Shown here one piece after another: positions 35,676 through 46,918 of a stretch of DNA of 64,000 nt. Location: NCBI GenBank assembly GCA_023432225.1, contig JAEYUW010000036.1:124001-188000 (forward strand), written 5' to 3'. Position 1 is the first letter of the stretch. Every line of letters starts with the position of its first letter. The position numbers and the translations under genes are program-made. The notes under the pieces are model-generated. The model was not told where the DNA came from and ran no database searches. It saw only the letters and a list, made by a program, of their open reading frames with translations. Source of the stretch: Verrucomicrobiota bacterium. Its GTDB lineage: Bacteria > Verrucomicrobiota > Verrucomicrobiia > Opitutales > Opitutaceae.

Positions 35676-37835
35676 ATGCCGAACCGCCTCGCCGCCGAGA
35701 AGTCCCCGTATCTCCGCCAGCACGCCGACAATCCGGTCGATTGGTTTCCGTGGGGCGAGGCGGCATTCGCGCAAGCGCGCGCGGAGCAGAAACCGGTTTT
35801 TCTGAGCATCGGCTACTCGACGTGCCACTGGTGCCACGTGATGGCGCACGAATCGTTCGAAAACGCGGCGGTCGCTGACGTGCTCAATCGCAGCTTCGTT
35901 TCGATCAAACTCGATCGCGAAGAGCGGCCCGACCTCGACCGGCTCTACATGACCTACGTGCAGCAAACCACCGGGCACGGCGGCTGGCCGATGAGCGTGT
36001 GGCTCACGCCGGAGGGCAAACCATTCTACGGCGGCACCTATTTCCCGCCGGAGGACCGGCAGGGCCGGCCGGGCTTCGTGACGTTGCTCAACGCGATCGC
36101 GCAGCACTGGCAGAACGAGCGCGCTAAAATCGAGACCGGTGCCGAGGAGGTGGTGCAGTCGCTGCGACGCTATGCGCACGAAGGCCCGGCGCGTGAGATC
36201 AAGGAAGGTGAGTCCACGCTGCCGCCGTTGCACGAGGCGGCCGGCGCAGCCTTCGACCGCTGCTTCCAGTATTTCTACGAGAACCACGATCCGGTGTGGG
36301 GCGGTTTCGGCGGCGCACCGAAATTTCCGCGCGCGGGCACGCTGAATTTCCTGTTCCGCGTCGCCGCGCTCCAAGGCGTGAAATCCGAAGCCGGCACGGA
36401 AGCGGTGAAAATGGCGGCGTTCACCCTGCAACGCATGGCCGAGGGCGGCATCCACGATCATGTCGGCGGCGGCTTTCACCGCTACTCGGTCGACGAGAAG
36501 TGGCATGTGCCGCACTTCGAAAAAATGCTCTACGATCAGGCGCAGATCGCGCTGAACTGCCTGGAGGCGCGGCAGGCGACGGGCGTTGAAGTCTATGCGT
36601 GGGTGGCGCGCGGGATCTTCGATTACGTGCAGCGCGATCTCACGAGTCCGCGGGGCGGATTCTACTCGGCGGAGGATGCCGACTCGCTCATCGCGCACGG
36701 ACGTCCGGAGCACGCCGAGGGGGCGTTCTACGTCTGGACGAAGGACGAGATCGATGCCGCGCTCGGTGCGGATGCGCCGTTCTTCTGCGCGCACTTCGGC
36801 GTGCGAGCGGGCGGCAACGTCGATCCGTCGCACGATCCTCAGGGCGAATTCACGGGCAAGAATGTGCTGATGCAGCAACGTCCGCTCGCGCAGACGGCGG
36901 CCGATCTGAAAATCGATCCTGCCGTCGCCGCGGAAATGCTGGTGCGCGATTTGGAAAAATTGCGCGCCGTCCGTGCGCAGCGTCCGCGTCCGCATCTCGA
37001 CGACAAGGTGATCACGGCGTGGAACGGCTTGATGGTTTCCGCGCTCGCGAAGGGCGCGCAAGTGCTCGGCGAACGCGCCTACCTCGATCTCGCCACGCGC
37101 GCGGCGGAGTTTCTCCGCGCCGAGTTGTGGGACGAGGCGAGCGGCACGCTTTATCGGAGCTGGCGCGAGACGCGCAGCGACATCCCGGCGTTCGCGGAAG
37201 ACTACGCGTTCCTCATTCAGGGGCTGCTCGATCTCTATGAAGCAGGCTTTGACCTGCGGTGGCTGCAATGGGCCGAGCGTCTGCAAGCGCGCATGGACGC
37301 CTTGTTCTGGGACGAGGCGCGCGGCGGCTATTTCAACTCGCGCGCGGACGATGCGAGTGTGCTCGTGCGGCTGAAGGAGGATTACGACGGCGCGGAGCCG
37401 GCGCCGAGTTCGGTCGCGGCGATGAATCTCGTGCGGCTCGACTGGTCGCTCGGGCTGGCCGGGGCGCGCGAGCGTGCGTTGCAGACGGTGGAGGCTTTTC
37501 GCACGCACTGGAGCAGCCATCCGCATGCGTTGCCGCAGATGCTCGCCGCCGTGGAACTCGTGCTCGAGCCGCCGCGGACCGTGGTGCTGGCCGGTGAGCG
37601 CGACACGCCGGAATTTCGCGCGCTGCAAGCGGTGTTGCACGAGCAACTCGGCCCGCGCCGGGCGCTGCTGCACGTGGCGAGTGGCGCCGCGCAAGAGTGG
37701 CTGGCCGCACGGCGCAGTTATCTCGGTGCGTTTCCGGTGCCGAGTGCGGGCGCGGTGGCTTACGTGTGCGCCGATTATGCGTGTCGCGCGCCGGCGCATT
37801 CGCCGGATGAGTTGCGGCGAACGCTGGTGGAATGA
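35676..37835 (+). CDS. DUF255 thioredoxin-domain protein (YyaL/SSP411-like)
   Basis: The 719-residue soluble protein is of the YyaL type. The N-terminal DUF255 thioredoxin fold reads [20 protein letters not shown], with a CHWCHVM motif (CHWC 50-53). [15 protein letters not shown] and [16 protein letters not shown] follow, all highly conserved. From about residue 200 comes an (alpha/alpha)6-barrel-like region like that of N-acylglucosamine epimerases, with [16 protein letters not shown] and [20 protein letters not shown]. The function is poorly defined. The open frame extends to 34830 only as antisense of the EamA gene; ATG 35676 gives the normal [13 protein letters not shown] start. Confidence 0.92.
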   Translation: MPNRLAAEKSPYLRQHADNPVDWFPWGEAAFAQARAEQKPVFLSIGYSTCHWCHVMAHESFENAAVADVLNRSFVSIKLDREERPDLDRLYMTYVQQTTGHGGWPMSVWLTPEGKPFYGGTYFPPEDRQGRPGFVTLLNAIAQHWQNERAKIETGAEEVVQSLRRYAHEGPAREIKEGESTLPPLHEAAGAAFDRCFQYFYENHDPVWGGFGGAPKFPRAGTLNFLFRVAALQGVKSEAGTEAVKMAAFTLQRMAEGGIHDHVGGGFHRYSVDEKWHVPHFEKMLYDQAQIALNCLEARQATGVEVYAWVARGIFDYVQRDLTSPRGGFYSAEDADSLIAHGRPEHAEGAFYVWTKDEIDAALGADAPFFCAHFGVRAGGNVDPSHDPQGEFTGKNVLMQQRPLAQTAADLKIDPAVAAEMLVRDLEKLRAVRAQRPRPHLDDKVITAWNGLMVSALAKGAQVLGERAYLDLATRAAEFLRAELWDEASGTLYRSWRETRSDIPAFAEDYAFLIQGLLDLYEAGFDLRWLQWAERLQARMDALFWDEARGGYFNSRADDASVLVRLKEDYDGAEPAPSSVAAMNLVRLDWSLGLAGARERALQTVEAFRTHWSSHPHALPQMLAAVELVLEPPRTVVLAGERDTPEFRALQAVLHEQLGPRRALLHVASGAAQEWLAARRSYLGAFPVPSAGAVAYVCADYACRAPAHSPDELRRTLVE

Positions 37836-37874
37836 AGCTTGCCGCGCGTGGCGCCGCGCGGAACCCTGCCGCGG

Positions 37875-41497
<3,623 letters not shown>

Positions 41498-41501
<4 letters not shown>

Positions 41502-42106
41502 AAATCCTGCTCGTCGATGACGATCCGATCGCGCGGCTGCACCTCGAAGCCGAGTTGCGGGCGCTTCGGCATGAACCCGTGGCAGTCGCCAGCGGGGTGG
41601 AGGCCTGGCGCGTGCTGCCGACGGTCGGCGCGCGCGTGATCATCTCGGATTGGATGATGCCGGGGCTCGACGGCCTGGAGCTGTGTCAGCGCGTGCGCAC
41701 GAGCTCGGACTACGTTTACTTCATCCTGTTTTCCCAGAAAGAAGGCTCGCGCCAGAATGTGCAGGCGGCGGCCGATGCCGGAGTCGACGACTTTCTGCCG
41801 AAGCCGGTGAACGCACACGATCTCTGGATGCGTCTGCGCGTCGCCGAGCGCATCCTCGGGTTCACGCGTCGGGTCAACCAGCTGGAGTCGATCCTGCCGA
41901 TTTGCGGCTACTGCAAAAAAATCCGCGACGACCAGAACTACTGGAAACAGATTGAGCAGTATTTCAGCGAGCGCGCAGGGGCCGAGTTTTCTCATTCGGT
42001 GTGCCCGGACTGCATGCGCACGCATGTCCAGCCGCAGCTGGATCGACTCGGGATCACGATGCCGCCGATGCCGCCGCCGAAGCCGCGGGCGGACCGGGTG
42101 ACTTGA
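41498..42106 (+). CDS. Response regulator with CxxC-type C-terminal motif
   Basis: Receiver domain (1-120) with acidic residues at 7-8 (LLVDDDPIA), phospho-acceptor Asp in ISDWMMPGLDG and the Lys of FLPKPVNAHD. The C-terminal ~70 residues have a pattern common in regulators next to hybrid kinases: LPICGYCKKIRDDQNYWKQI, a helix, then FSHSVCPDCMR. The four Cys could bind zinc; there is no DNA-binding domain. The start is TTG 41498, whose last bases overlap the kinase TGA (TTGA), so translation is coupled. It is the natural receiver of phosphate from the HPt domain upstream. Confidence 0.88.
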
Positions 42107-42168
42107 CGGTCGGCGGATGGTGGCGCGCGCTTTTCGCGCGGTGCGCGATGGCGACAGATCGCGGCGGG

Positions 42169-43422
42169 TCAGCGCGCCATCGCTTCGCGCACGAGACGTG
42201 CATCGCCCTCGTTCCTGGCTGGTGCGACGCCGAGGACGGTGCAAAGCAGGTTGTAGAGGTGGATGTTTTCCACGTCGGCGAACTGATGGCCGCCGCGGAA
42301 GGCCGGGCCCTGGGCCACGAAGAGCGCGCCCATGTTGGGCAGCGAGGGATCCCAACCGTGCGAACCTTTCACGTAGGTCGCGCGGCGGCGCGGCCAGCCG
42401 ATCTTGCTCTCGATCATCCAGTGGTCGTCCATCACGAGCATCACGTCGGGGATGCGCGGGTTGTTGCGGTAATGAAGGTGCGCCGGCATTTCCTCGCGCA
42501 GATAAACGTGGAGTTGCGGCGGCGCCTTAGCGCGGATGCTGGCGGCGAGCTCGGCGGCAGAGACAGTATCGGGCAGCGGGCGCACGCCGCCGTTGGGGCC
42601 GGTCGATTCAACGCGCACCTTGGCCGGATCCATCAGATCCTCGATGAACACGACCCGATCCGGTCCGCACTCCGACATGCCGTGGTCGGAGACGATCACG
42701 AGGTTCGCCTTCTGCCGCAGCCCGCGTGACTCAAGACCCGCGAGCAGTCGGGCGATGGCGGCATCGGCTTCGTGCGCGGCCGCAGCGGTCTCCGGGGAGT
42801 CCGGGCCGAAGTTGTGGCCGGCATGGTCGACGATGTCGAAATACAGCGTGTAGAAGCGCGGCCGCTGTTTCGCGGGAAGATCGAGCCAGGCCAACACGCC
42901 GTCGACGCGCGACTCGCTCTTCAGCTTGCCGTTGAATTTCTGGAAAAAAGTCGGGCGCACGCCGCGGATCTCTGTTTCCGAGCCCGGCCAGAAAAAGCAC
43001 GCGCTGCGCACGCCCTGTTTCTCGGCGGTGATCCAGATGGGCTCACCCTGATCCCACCAGCGCGACTCCGCGTTGCTGGCGTCCTTGCTCATGCCGAAGG
43101 TTTCGGTGAACGCCGGGTCCCAAAACCAGTTCGACACGATGCCGTGCGATTCCGGGCGCAGGCCGGTGACGAGCGTGTAGTGGTTCGGGAAGGTCTTCGA
43201 CGGGAAGGAAGGCGTCATGCGCCGGGCATGCGTGCCCTCGCGCGCAAGTTGTCGCAGCGTCGGCACGTCGTAGCGATCGAGGTAGTCCCACCGAAAGCCA
43301 TCGATCGAAACAAGGATGAGCAATTCGTCCTTGGGTCGCGCGGCGACTGGAGCGGCGGAGTGCTGGCACGAGGACAGCGCAACCGAGACGACGAGCAGAC
43401 AAAGACACGAGAGGAGGCGCAT
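42169..43422 (-). CDS. Lipoprotein alkaline phosphatase-superfamily nucleotide pyrophosphatase/phosphodiesterase
   Basis: The 417-residue protein has a lipobox (VALSSC, Cys 19) after a short signal peptide. The NPP-type metal and nucleophile sites are Asp 41 in VSIDGFRWDY, Thr 77 in FPSKTFPNHY and Asn 80. DIVDHAGHNFGPDS and SDHGM carry the other metal ligands, and GSHGWDPSLPNMG the last His. It should cleave phosphodiester or pyrophosphate bonds of nucleotides at the envelope. ATG 43422 begins the signal peptide; the frame is open to 43686 only through antisense of slyX. It is divergent from slyX with 57 bases between. Confidence 0.9.
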   Translation of the reverse strand: MRLLSCLCLLVVSVALSSCQHSAAPVAARPKDELLILVSIDGFRWDYLDRYDVPTLRQLAREGTHARRMTPSFPSKTFPNHYTLVTGLRPESHGIVSNWFWDPAFTETFGMSKDASNAESRWWDQGEPIWITAEKQGVRSACFFWPGSETEIRGVRPTFFQKFNGKLKSESRVDGVLAWLDLPAKQRPRFYTLYFDIVDHAGHNFGPDSPETAAAAHEADAAIARLLAGLESRGLRQKANLVIVSDHGMSECGPDRVVFIEDLMDPAKVRVESTGPNGGVRPLPDTVSAAELAASIRAKAPPQLHVYLREEMPAHLHYRNNPRIPDVMLVMDDHWMIESKIGWPRRRATYVKGSHGWDPSLPNMGALFVAQGPAFRGGHQFADVENIHLYNLLCTVLGVAPARNEGDARLVREAMAR

Positions 43423-43479
43423 GGCTATCTCGCACACTCTGAGATTGGCGACGGAGCGCGCAACGCGCATTCTGCCGCC

Positions 43480-43692
43480 ATGACCGATGCCGAGAGACTC
43501 ACGCACCTCGAAGAGCGCTACGCGCACCTGCAGCGCCACGTGGCCGAGCAGGATAAGGCGATGCTGGAACTCGCTGAAGAATTTGCGCGCGTGAAGGCGG
43601 AGGTCGCCGCGCTGAGAACGCAGAATGCCGGTGGCAGCTCGCCCATCGCCGGAAACGATGAGCCGGCGGATGAGCGGCCGCCGCATTATTGA
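43480..43692 (+). CDS. slyX: SlyX-family protein
   Basis: A small 70-residue protein with a central coiled coil. LTHLEERYAHLQRHVAEQDK, then AMLELAEEFARVKAEVAALR, is the SlyX pattern, and the end is PHY, a common SlyX ending (PPHY). The function is not settled. It is divergent from the phosphodiesterase lipoprotein gene and ends just before an eroded REP pair. The ATG at 43480 (MTDAERLTHLEERY) fits the family. Confidence 0.85.
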   Translation: MTDAERLTHLEERYAHLQRHVAEQDKAMLELAEEFARVKAEVAALRTQNAGGSSPIAGNDEPADERPPHY

Positions 43693-43698
43693 AACGAG

Positions 43699-43786
43699 CG
43701 CCGGCGTCAGCCGGTGCGATGGGATGTGGCTGACGGGTTGAGCCAGCGAGCGCGGTTGCTGCTGGACCGGCTGAAGCCGGTCCTAC
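43699..43786. repeat. REP pair, CCGGC core
   Basis: GCGCCGGCGTCAGCCGGTGC is the eroded left half. The right half GGACCGGCTGAAGCCGGTCC (43764-43786) ends in TAC. It fills the space between two convergent genes; the minus-strand stop lies two bases from its end. Confidence 0.75.
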
Positions 43787-43787
43787 T

Positions 43788-45308
43788 TCAGAAGAGCGCC
43801 GTGACCTCGGTGTGACGGCCGGCTTCGAGCACGATTTCCCCCGCGAGCGACGCGAGATCGTCGTTTTTGTAGAGCTTGCAACGCACCGGGCCCGTCGCGT
43901 CGTGCGTCGACCAGCCCCATTTGCCGATGGAGACGAATTGCATCGGAATGCCGTGATCCCACGAAAGGCCGGGGCCGTCGCCGCGGATAAAGAGCTTGTT
44001 GCCGATCCCGATGTAGGCCGTGGCCAGCAGACGCGTCGCGCCGTCCGAAGAAGTGGAAGACTCGACCTCTGCGGACGATGAGGACTCCGGGGCAGGCTCA
44101 TCGCTCGCGTTCGCTCCGATCGGCTCGGCCACGGGGGCGGGCGCAGGTTCAGGCTCGGGGACGCGTTCGGGCTCGGTCAGTGCAACGGGAGCGGCGGCTG
44201 CGACCGGCGCGTGGTCCGCGCCATTGGCCGAGGCCGCCGACGTCTCGAGGGACATCGCGAGCAACGCCTCTTCGGCCTTCGGTTTGCGCGGGGCGCGGGG
44301 CTTTTTCGGCTTCGGCGGCTCGACGGCGGCCACCACAGCCGCGGCAGTTTCGAGAGCGGGCGCGGGCGCTTCGGGCGAGGTCGCGGTCGGCGCGGTGGCG
44401 ACTGCGACGGAAGGCTCGGGAGCCGGAGGCGGTTCTGCGTGGGAGGGCTCGACCGGCGCTGCCGCGATAGGTTCGTCCTGTAGCGGCGGTCTGCGACCGC
44501 CGTCGGACGCGGCATCGGTTTCGGGTCGGCGGTCATAGACCGCCGTTACAGGGGCAACCGGTGCGGTCGCCGGCGCGGGCGCGGCGATGGCGGCGGGCGC
44601 AGCGGCAACCGTGATCGTCGTCGGCACGCTGGCGGCGGCGTGCTTCAGATCGACGATCTTCGATTCGAGATCCTTGAGAGCCGCGGAGACTTTGGCTTGG
44701 AACTGCGCGGCGGCATCGGTCGAGCCGTCCTGTAATTTGGCGAGCGCAGCCTCGGCGGCGGTGAGTTGCTTGCGCGTGGCCGTCTCGAGCGCGGCCCAGT
44801 CGGCGGCGGCCTTCGAGATCTTTTCGGCCGTGTGCTTGAGCTGGTCGGTATGGGTGGCGCGGAGCTCCTCGAGTTCGGTTTCGAGCGCTTCGCGATCGCT
44901 GTCCTCTTTGGCGGCGAGCGTCTCGTTGAACTCGGCGAGTTTCTCCTGCATCCGGTAGGGCAAGGTCTCGGCGTCGCGCGCGGCTTTGTGCACGGCCTCT
45001 TCGACGGCTTTGATCTGCGCGGCGGCGCGGGCGAGGCTCTCGGTGGCGGCGTGCAGACGGGCGACCTGGTCGTTGACGCGCTCGCGCTCGCGCTGGAGCG
45101 CCTCGGCGTTGTCGGCGATATACGCGATGATGAACGGTGCGACGATCAGTCCGGCGCCGACCATCACGAGCACAGCGATCAGCACCAGGATGGTGATGTC
45201 GAGCGGCTGCGCGCTGAATTTGGCGAGCGCGGCCGCGGCGATCAGGAGCACTGCATCTGCGACGAAAAAGGGGAGCTTCGGCAGGCGGGGAGCGGGTTCG
45301 AGATTCAT
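43788..45308 (-). CDS. Membrane coiled-coil protein with unusual conserved C-terminal domain
   Basis: The 506-residue protein has two hydrophobic helices (about 14-32 and 38-65), then a long coiled coil (~68-225, rich in Ala, Glu and Lys). A Pro/Ala/Glu linker covers ~230-425. The C-terminal ~80-residue domain is compact: ATRLLATAYIGIGNKLFIRG, then GPGLSWDHGIPMQFV, WGWSTHDATGPVRCKLYKND and VLEAGRHTEV. It looks like a beta-sandwich of carbohydrate-binding type, an inference. A complete REP pair lies in frame in the linker (AVYDRRPETDAASDGGRRP). ATG 45308 is used; the frame is open to 45422. Confidence 0.75.
   Translation of the reverse strand: MNLEPAPRLPKLPFFVADAVLLIAAAALAKFSAQPLDITILVLIAVLVMVGAGLIVAPFIIAYIADNAEALQRERERVNDQVARLHAATESLARAAAQIKAVEEAVHKAARDAETLPYRMQEKLAEFNETLAAKEDSDREALETELEELRATHTDQLKHTAEKISKAAADWAALETATRKQLTAAEAALAKLQDGSTDAAAQFQAKVSAALKDLESKIVDLKHAAASVPTTITVAAAPAAIAAPAPATAPVAPVTAVYDRRPETDAASDGGRRPPLQDEPIAAAPVEPSHAEPPPAPEPSVAVATAPTATSPEAPAPALETAAAVVAAVEPPKPKKPRAPRKPKAEEALLAMSLETSAASANGADHAPVAAAAPVALTEPERVPEPEPAPAPVAEPIGANASDEPAPESSSSAEVESSTSSDGATRLLATAYIGIGNKLFIRGDGPGLSWDHGIPMQFVSIGKWGWSTHDATGPVRCKLYKNDDLASLAGEIVLEAGRHTEVTALF
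44478..44551. repeat. GTAG-type REP pair inside a coding region, CGGCGGTC core
   Basis: CTGTAGCGGCGGTCTGCGAC (left, 44478-44501) and GGCGGTCATAGACCGCCGTT (right, 44528-44551, ending ACAG) lie inside the membrane coiled-coil gene. They are translated on the minus strand without a stop as AVYDRRPE and GGRRPPLQD. Confidence 0.85.
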
Positions 45309-45436
45309 GGGGCGATTTCGCGCGCTGGGCTCGTTTTCCCTCGGGAAACGACGCATCACAAGGCTAAACCCGCGTGAACTCCGAGCGAGATCTGCACTTG
45401 TGCCGGCGGTCATTCGCGGCATCGTCCGGCGTTCCG

Positions 45437-45706
45437 ATGAGCTTCCCGCATTTCGTGCGCATCGATCGGGACGAGGACGGCGCCGGCCGCCACTACGTGG
45501 TGCACACGCACAACCCGACGTTCACCGTCGAGCTGACGCCGGATCGCACTGCGCACGATCAAGTCGGAGCGGGAGTCATCAAGCGCGTGTGCGTGCCGAA
45601 TTCGTGGGCCGGCGACTACGGCAAATACGCGAAGCTGCTCGCGCAGGCGCAGGAATTCTTCGTCGCTTCCGGCGGCGGGCCGGCGCCGAAGCGACTCAAG
45701 CGCTAG
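45437..45706 (+). CDS. Small hypothetical protein
   Basis: The 89-residue protein is soluble. FPHFVRIDRDEDGAGRHYVV and HNPTFTVELTPDR look like beta strands. WAGDYGKYAKLLAQAQEFFV is an amphipathic helix, and the tail is basic (PKRLKR). I do not recognise a family. ATG 45437 is chosen; the frame is open from 45374. It is divergent from the membrane coiled-coil gene with 128 bases between. The ordered mix of residues, unlike the shadow frames nearby, is the main reason to call it a gene. Confidence 0.65.
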   Translation: MSFPHFVRIDRDEDGAGRHYVVHTHNPTFTVELTPDRTAHDQVGAGVIKRVCVPNSWAGDYGKYAKLLAQAQEFFVASGGGPAPKRLKR

Positions 45707-45734
45707 CGAGAACGCGGTAGCTTTCCCGCCCGGT

Positions 45735-45805
45735 CGCGGCGGTCTGTGGCCGCGCGACTTGCGGCGCAATACGTTCGTTTCGGCGGTCACAGACCGCCGC
45801 TACAG
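45735..45805. repeat. GTAG-type REP pair, CGGCGGTC core, left half eroded
   Basis: GCGGCGGTCTGTGGCCGCG (from 45735) is the weak left half. GGCGGTCACAGACCGCCGCT (45782-45805), ending in ACAG, is intact. It lies between convergent genes, 13 bases from the minus-strand stop. Confidence 0.8.
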
Positions 45806-45818
45806 GTCTCTCGGCCCG

Positions 45819-46193
45819 TCAGCGCAGCAATGCGCGCCACGTGGTGATTCCGAGCGAGAGCAGCATCCCGATGCGCACCGAGCCCTCGAACGTCAGGATC
45901 ACGAGCGTCCACTTCAGCGGCGTGGCGGCGCGCAGCGCGTAGCCGACGACGCTGGTGGCCAGGAGCACGATGCCTTGGGCGCGGCCGACCGGGTGCAGTA
46001 GGAGCGAGGTCATCCAGATAAAATAGATGAGCAGTCCGCCGCCCCAGACCATCGCGGTCGCCCGGCCCATCGGAAGCTCCCGCGGATCGACGTTGGCGCG
46101 AATGCGACGGATGCCGAGGTAGCGCTCGCCGATGAACAGCTGCCAGAGCTCGAACGCGAAGAACAGCGGTGCGAGCAGAGCGAACGGATTCAC
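45819..46193 (-). CDS. Small integral membrane protein, unknown function
   Basis: The 124-residue protein has four hydrophobic segments: FALLAPLFFAFELWQLFIG (about 3-21), MVWGGGLLIYFIWMTSLLL (48-66), GIVLLATSVVGYALRAA (73-90) and VILTFEGSVRIGMLLSLG (96-113). The cytoplasmic loop ERYLGIRRIRANVDPRELP separates the first two. No family is recognised. GTG 46193 starts at the first helix; the frame extends further to 46289 with low-complexity sequence. It is divergent from the sigma factor gene, with about 107 bases between starts. Confidence 0.65.
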   Translation of the reverse strand: MNPFALLAPLFFAFELWQLFIGERYLGIRRIRANVDPRELPMGRATAMVWGGGLLIYFIWMTSLLLHPVGRAQGIVLLATSVVGYALRAATPLKWTLVILTFEGSVRIGMLLSLGITTWRALLR

Positions 46194-46300
46194 GGCGGCA
46201 GCATCAGCGGCGCGTGGTGGAGCGCCAGTGTTTTCCGCCGGCGCGTCACACGAGGAATTGCGCCTTGTGCCGCCCGCGGCCCGTCGCATCCTCGCGCGGC

Positions 46301-46876
46301 GTGGGCGAAATCACGTTGATCCTCGGACGTGTGCGCGCGGGCGATGCCGCTGCCGCGAACGAACTCATGGCTTGCGTCTACGACGAACTGCGCCGCCTGG
46401 CCGCCGCCAAACTGGCCCGCGAACGATCCGGACAGACGCTCCAGGCCACCGCGCTGGTGCACGAAGCCTGGTTGCGACTCGGCGGCGACGATCAGCCGGC
46501 CTGGCAAAACCGCCGCCATTTTCTCGCGGCCGCGGCCGAGGCGATGCGGCGCATCCTCATCGATCGCGCGCGCCAGCGCCAGGCGGCGCGCCGCGGCGCC
46601 GGAGCAGAACGGATTCCGCTCGATGACGTCGAGCTGCCCACCGCGCTGCCCGACGATCGATTGGTCGCGCTCAGCGAGGCCCTCGATCGGCTGGCGGCAG
46701 AGGCGCCGGAAAAGGCCGAACTCGTCAAATTGCGCTATTTTGCCGGGCTCACGCTCGAGCAGGTCGCCGAAACGCAGGACATCTCGCACGCGATGGCGAA
46801 GCGCTGGTGGACCTTCGCGCGCGTGTGGCTGCTGCGCGAAATGCAGGAAACGAGTCCGCCGACGAACAAAGACTGA
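46301..46876 (+). CDS. ECF-like RNA polymerase sigma factor (Sig-70 X6 type)
   Basis: The 191-residue protein has regions 2 and 4 of a sigma-70 factor of the ECF-like type found in Planctomycetes, Acidobacteria and Verrucomicrobia. Region 2 reads VYDELRRLAAAKLARERSGQ, then ATALVHEAWLRLG and FLAAAAEAMRRILIDRARQR. Region 4 reads VKLRYFAGLTLEQVAETQDI with the helix AMAKRWWTFARVWL. Family members are usually encoded beside a Ser/Thr kinase that may control them, as here: the kinase gene starts 42 bases later. GTG 46301 is the most likely start. Confidence 0.88.
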   Translation: MGEITLILGRVRAGDAAAANELMACVYDELRRLAAAKLARERSGQTLQATALVHEAWLRLGGDDQPAWQNRRHFLAAAAEAMRRILIDRARQRQAARRGAGAERIPLDDVELPTALPDDRLVALSEALDRLAAEAPEKAELVKLRYFAGLTLEQVAETQDISHAMAKRWWTFARVWLLREMQETSPPTNKD

Positions 46877-46918
46877 GCCGTTCGTCTCCCATTTTCCGCC
46901 TGAAGGAAATGCCGCCCG

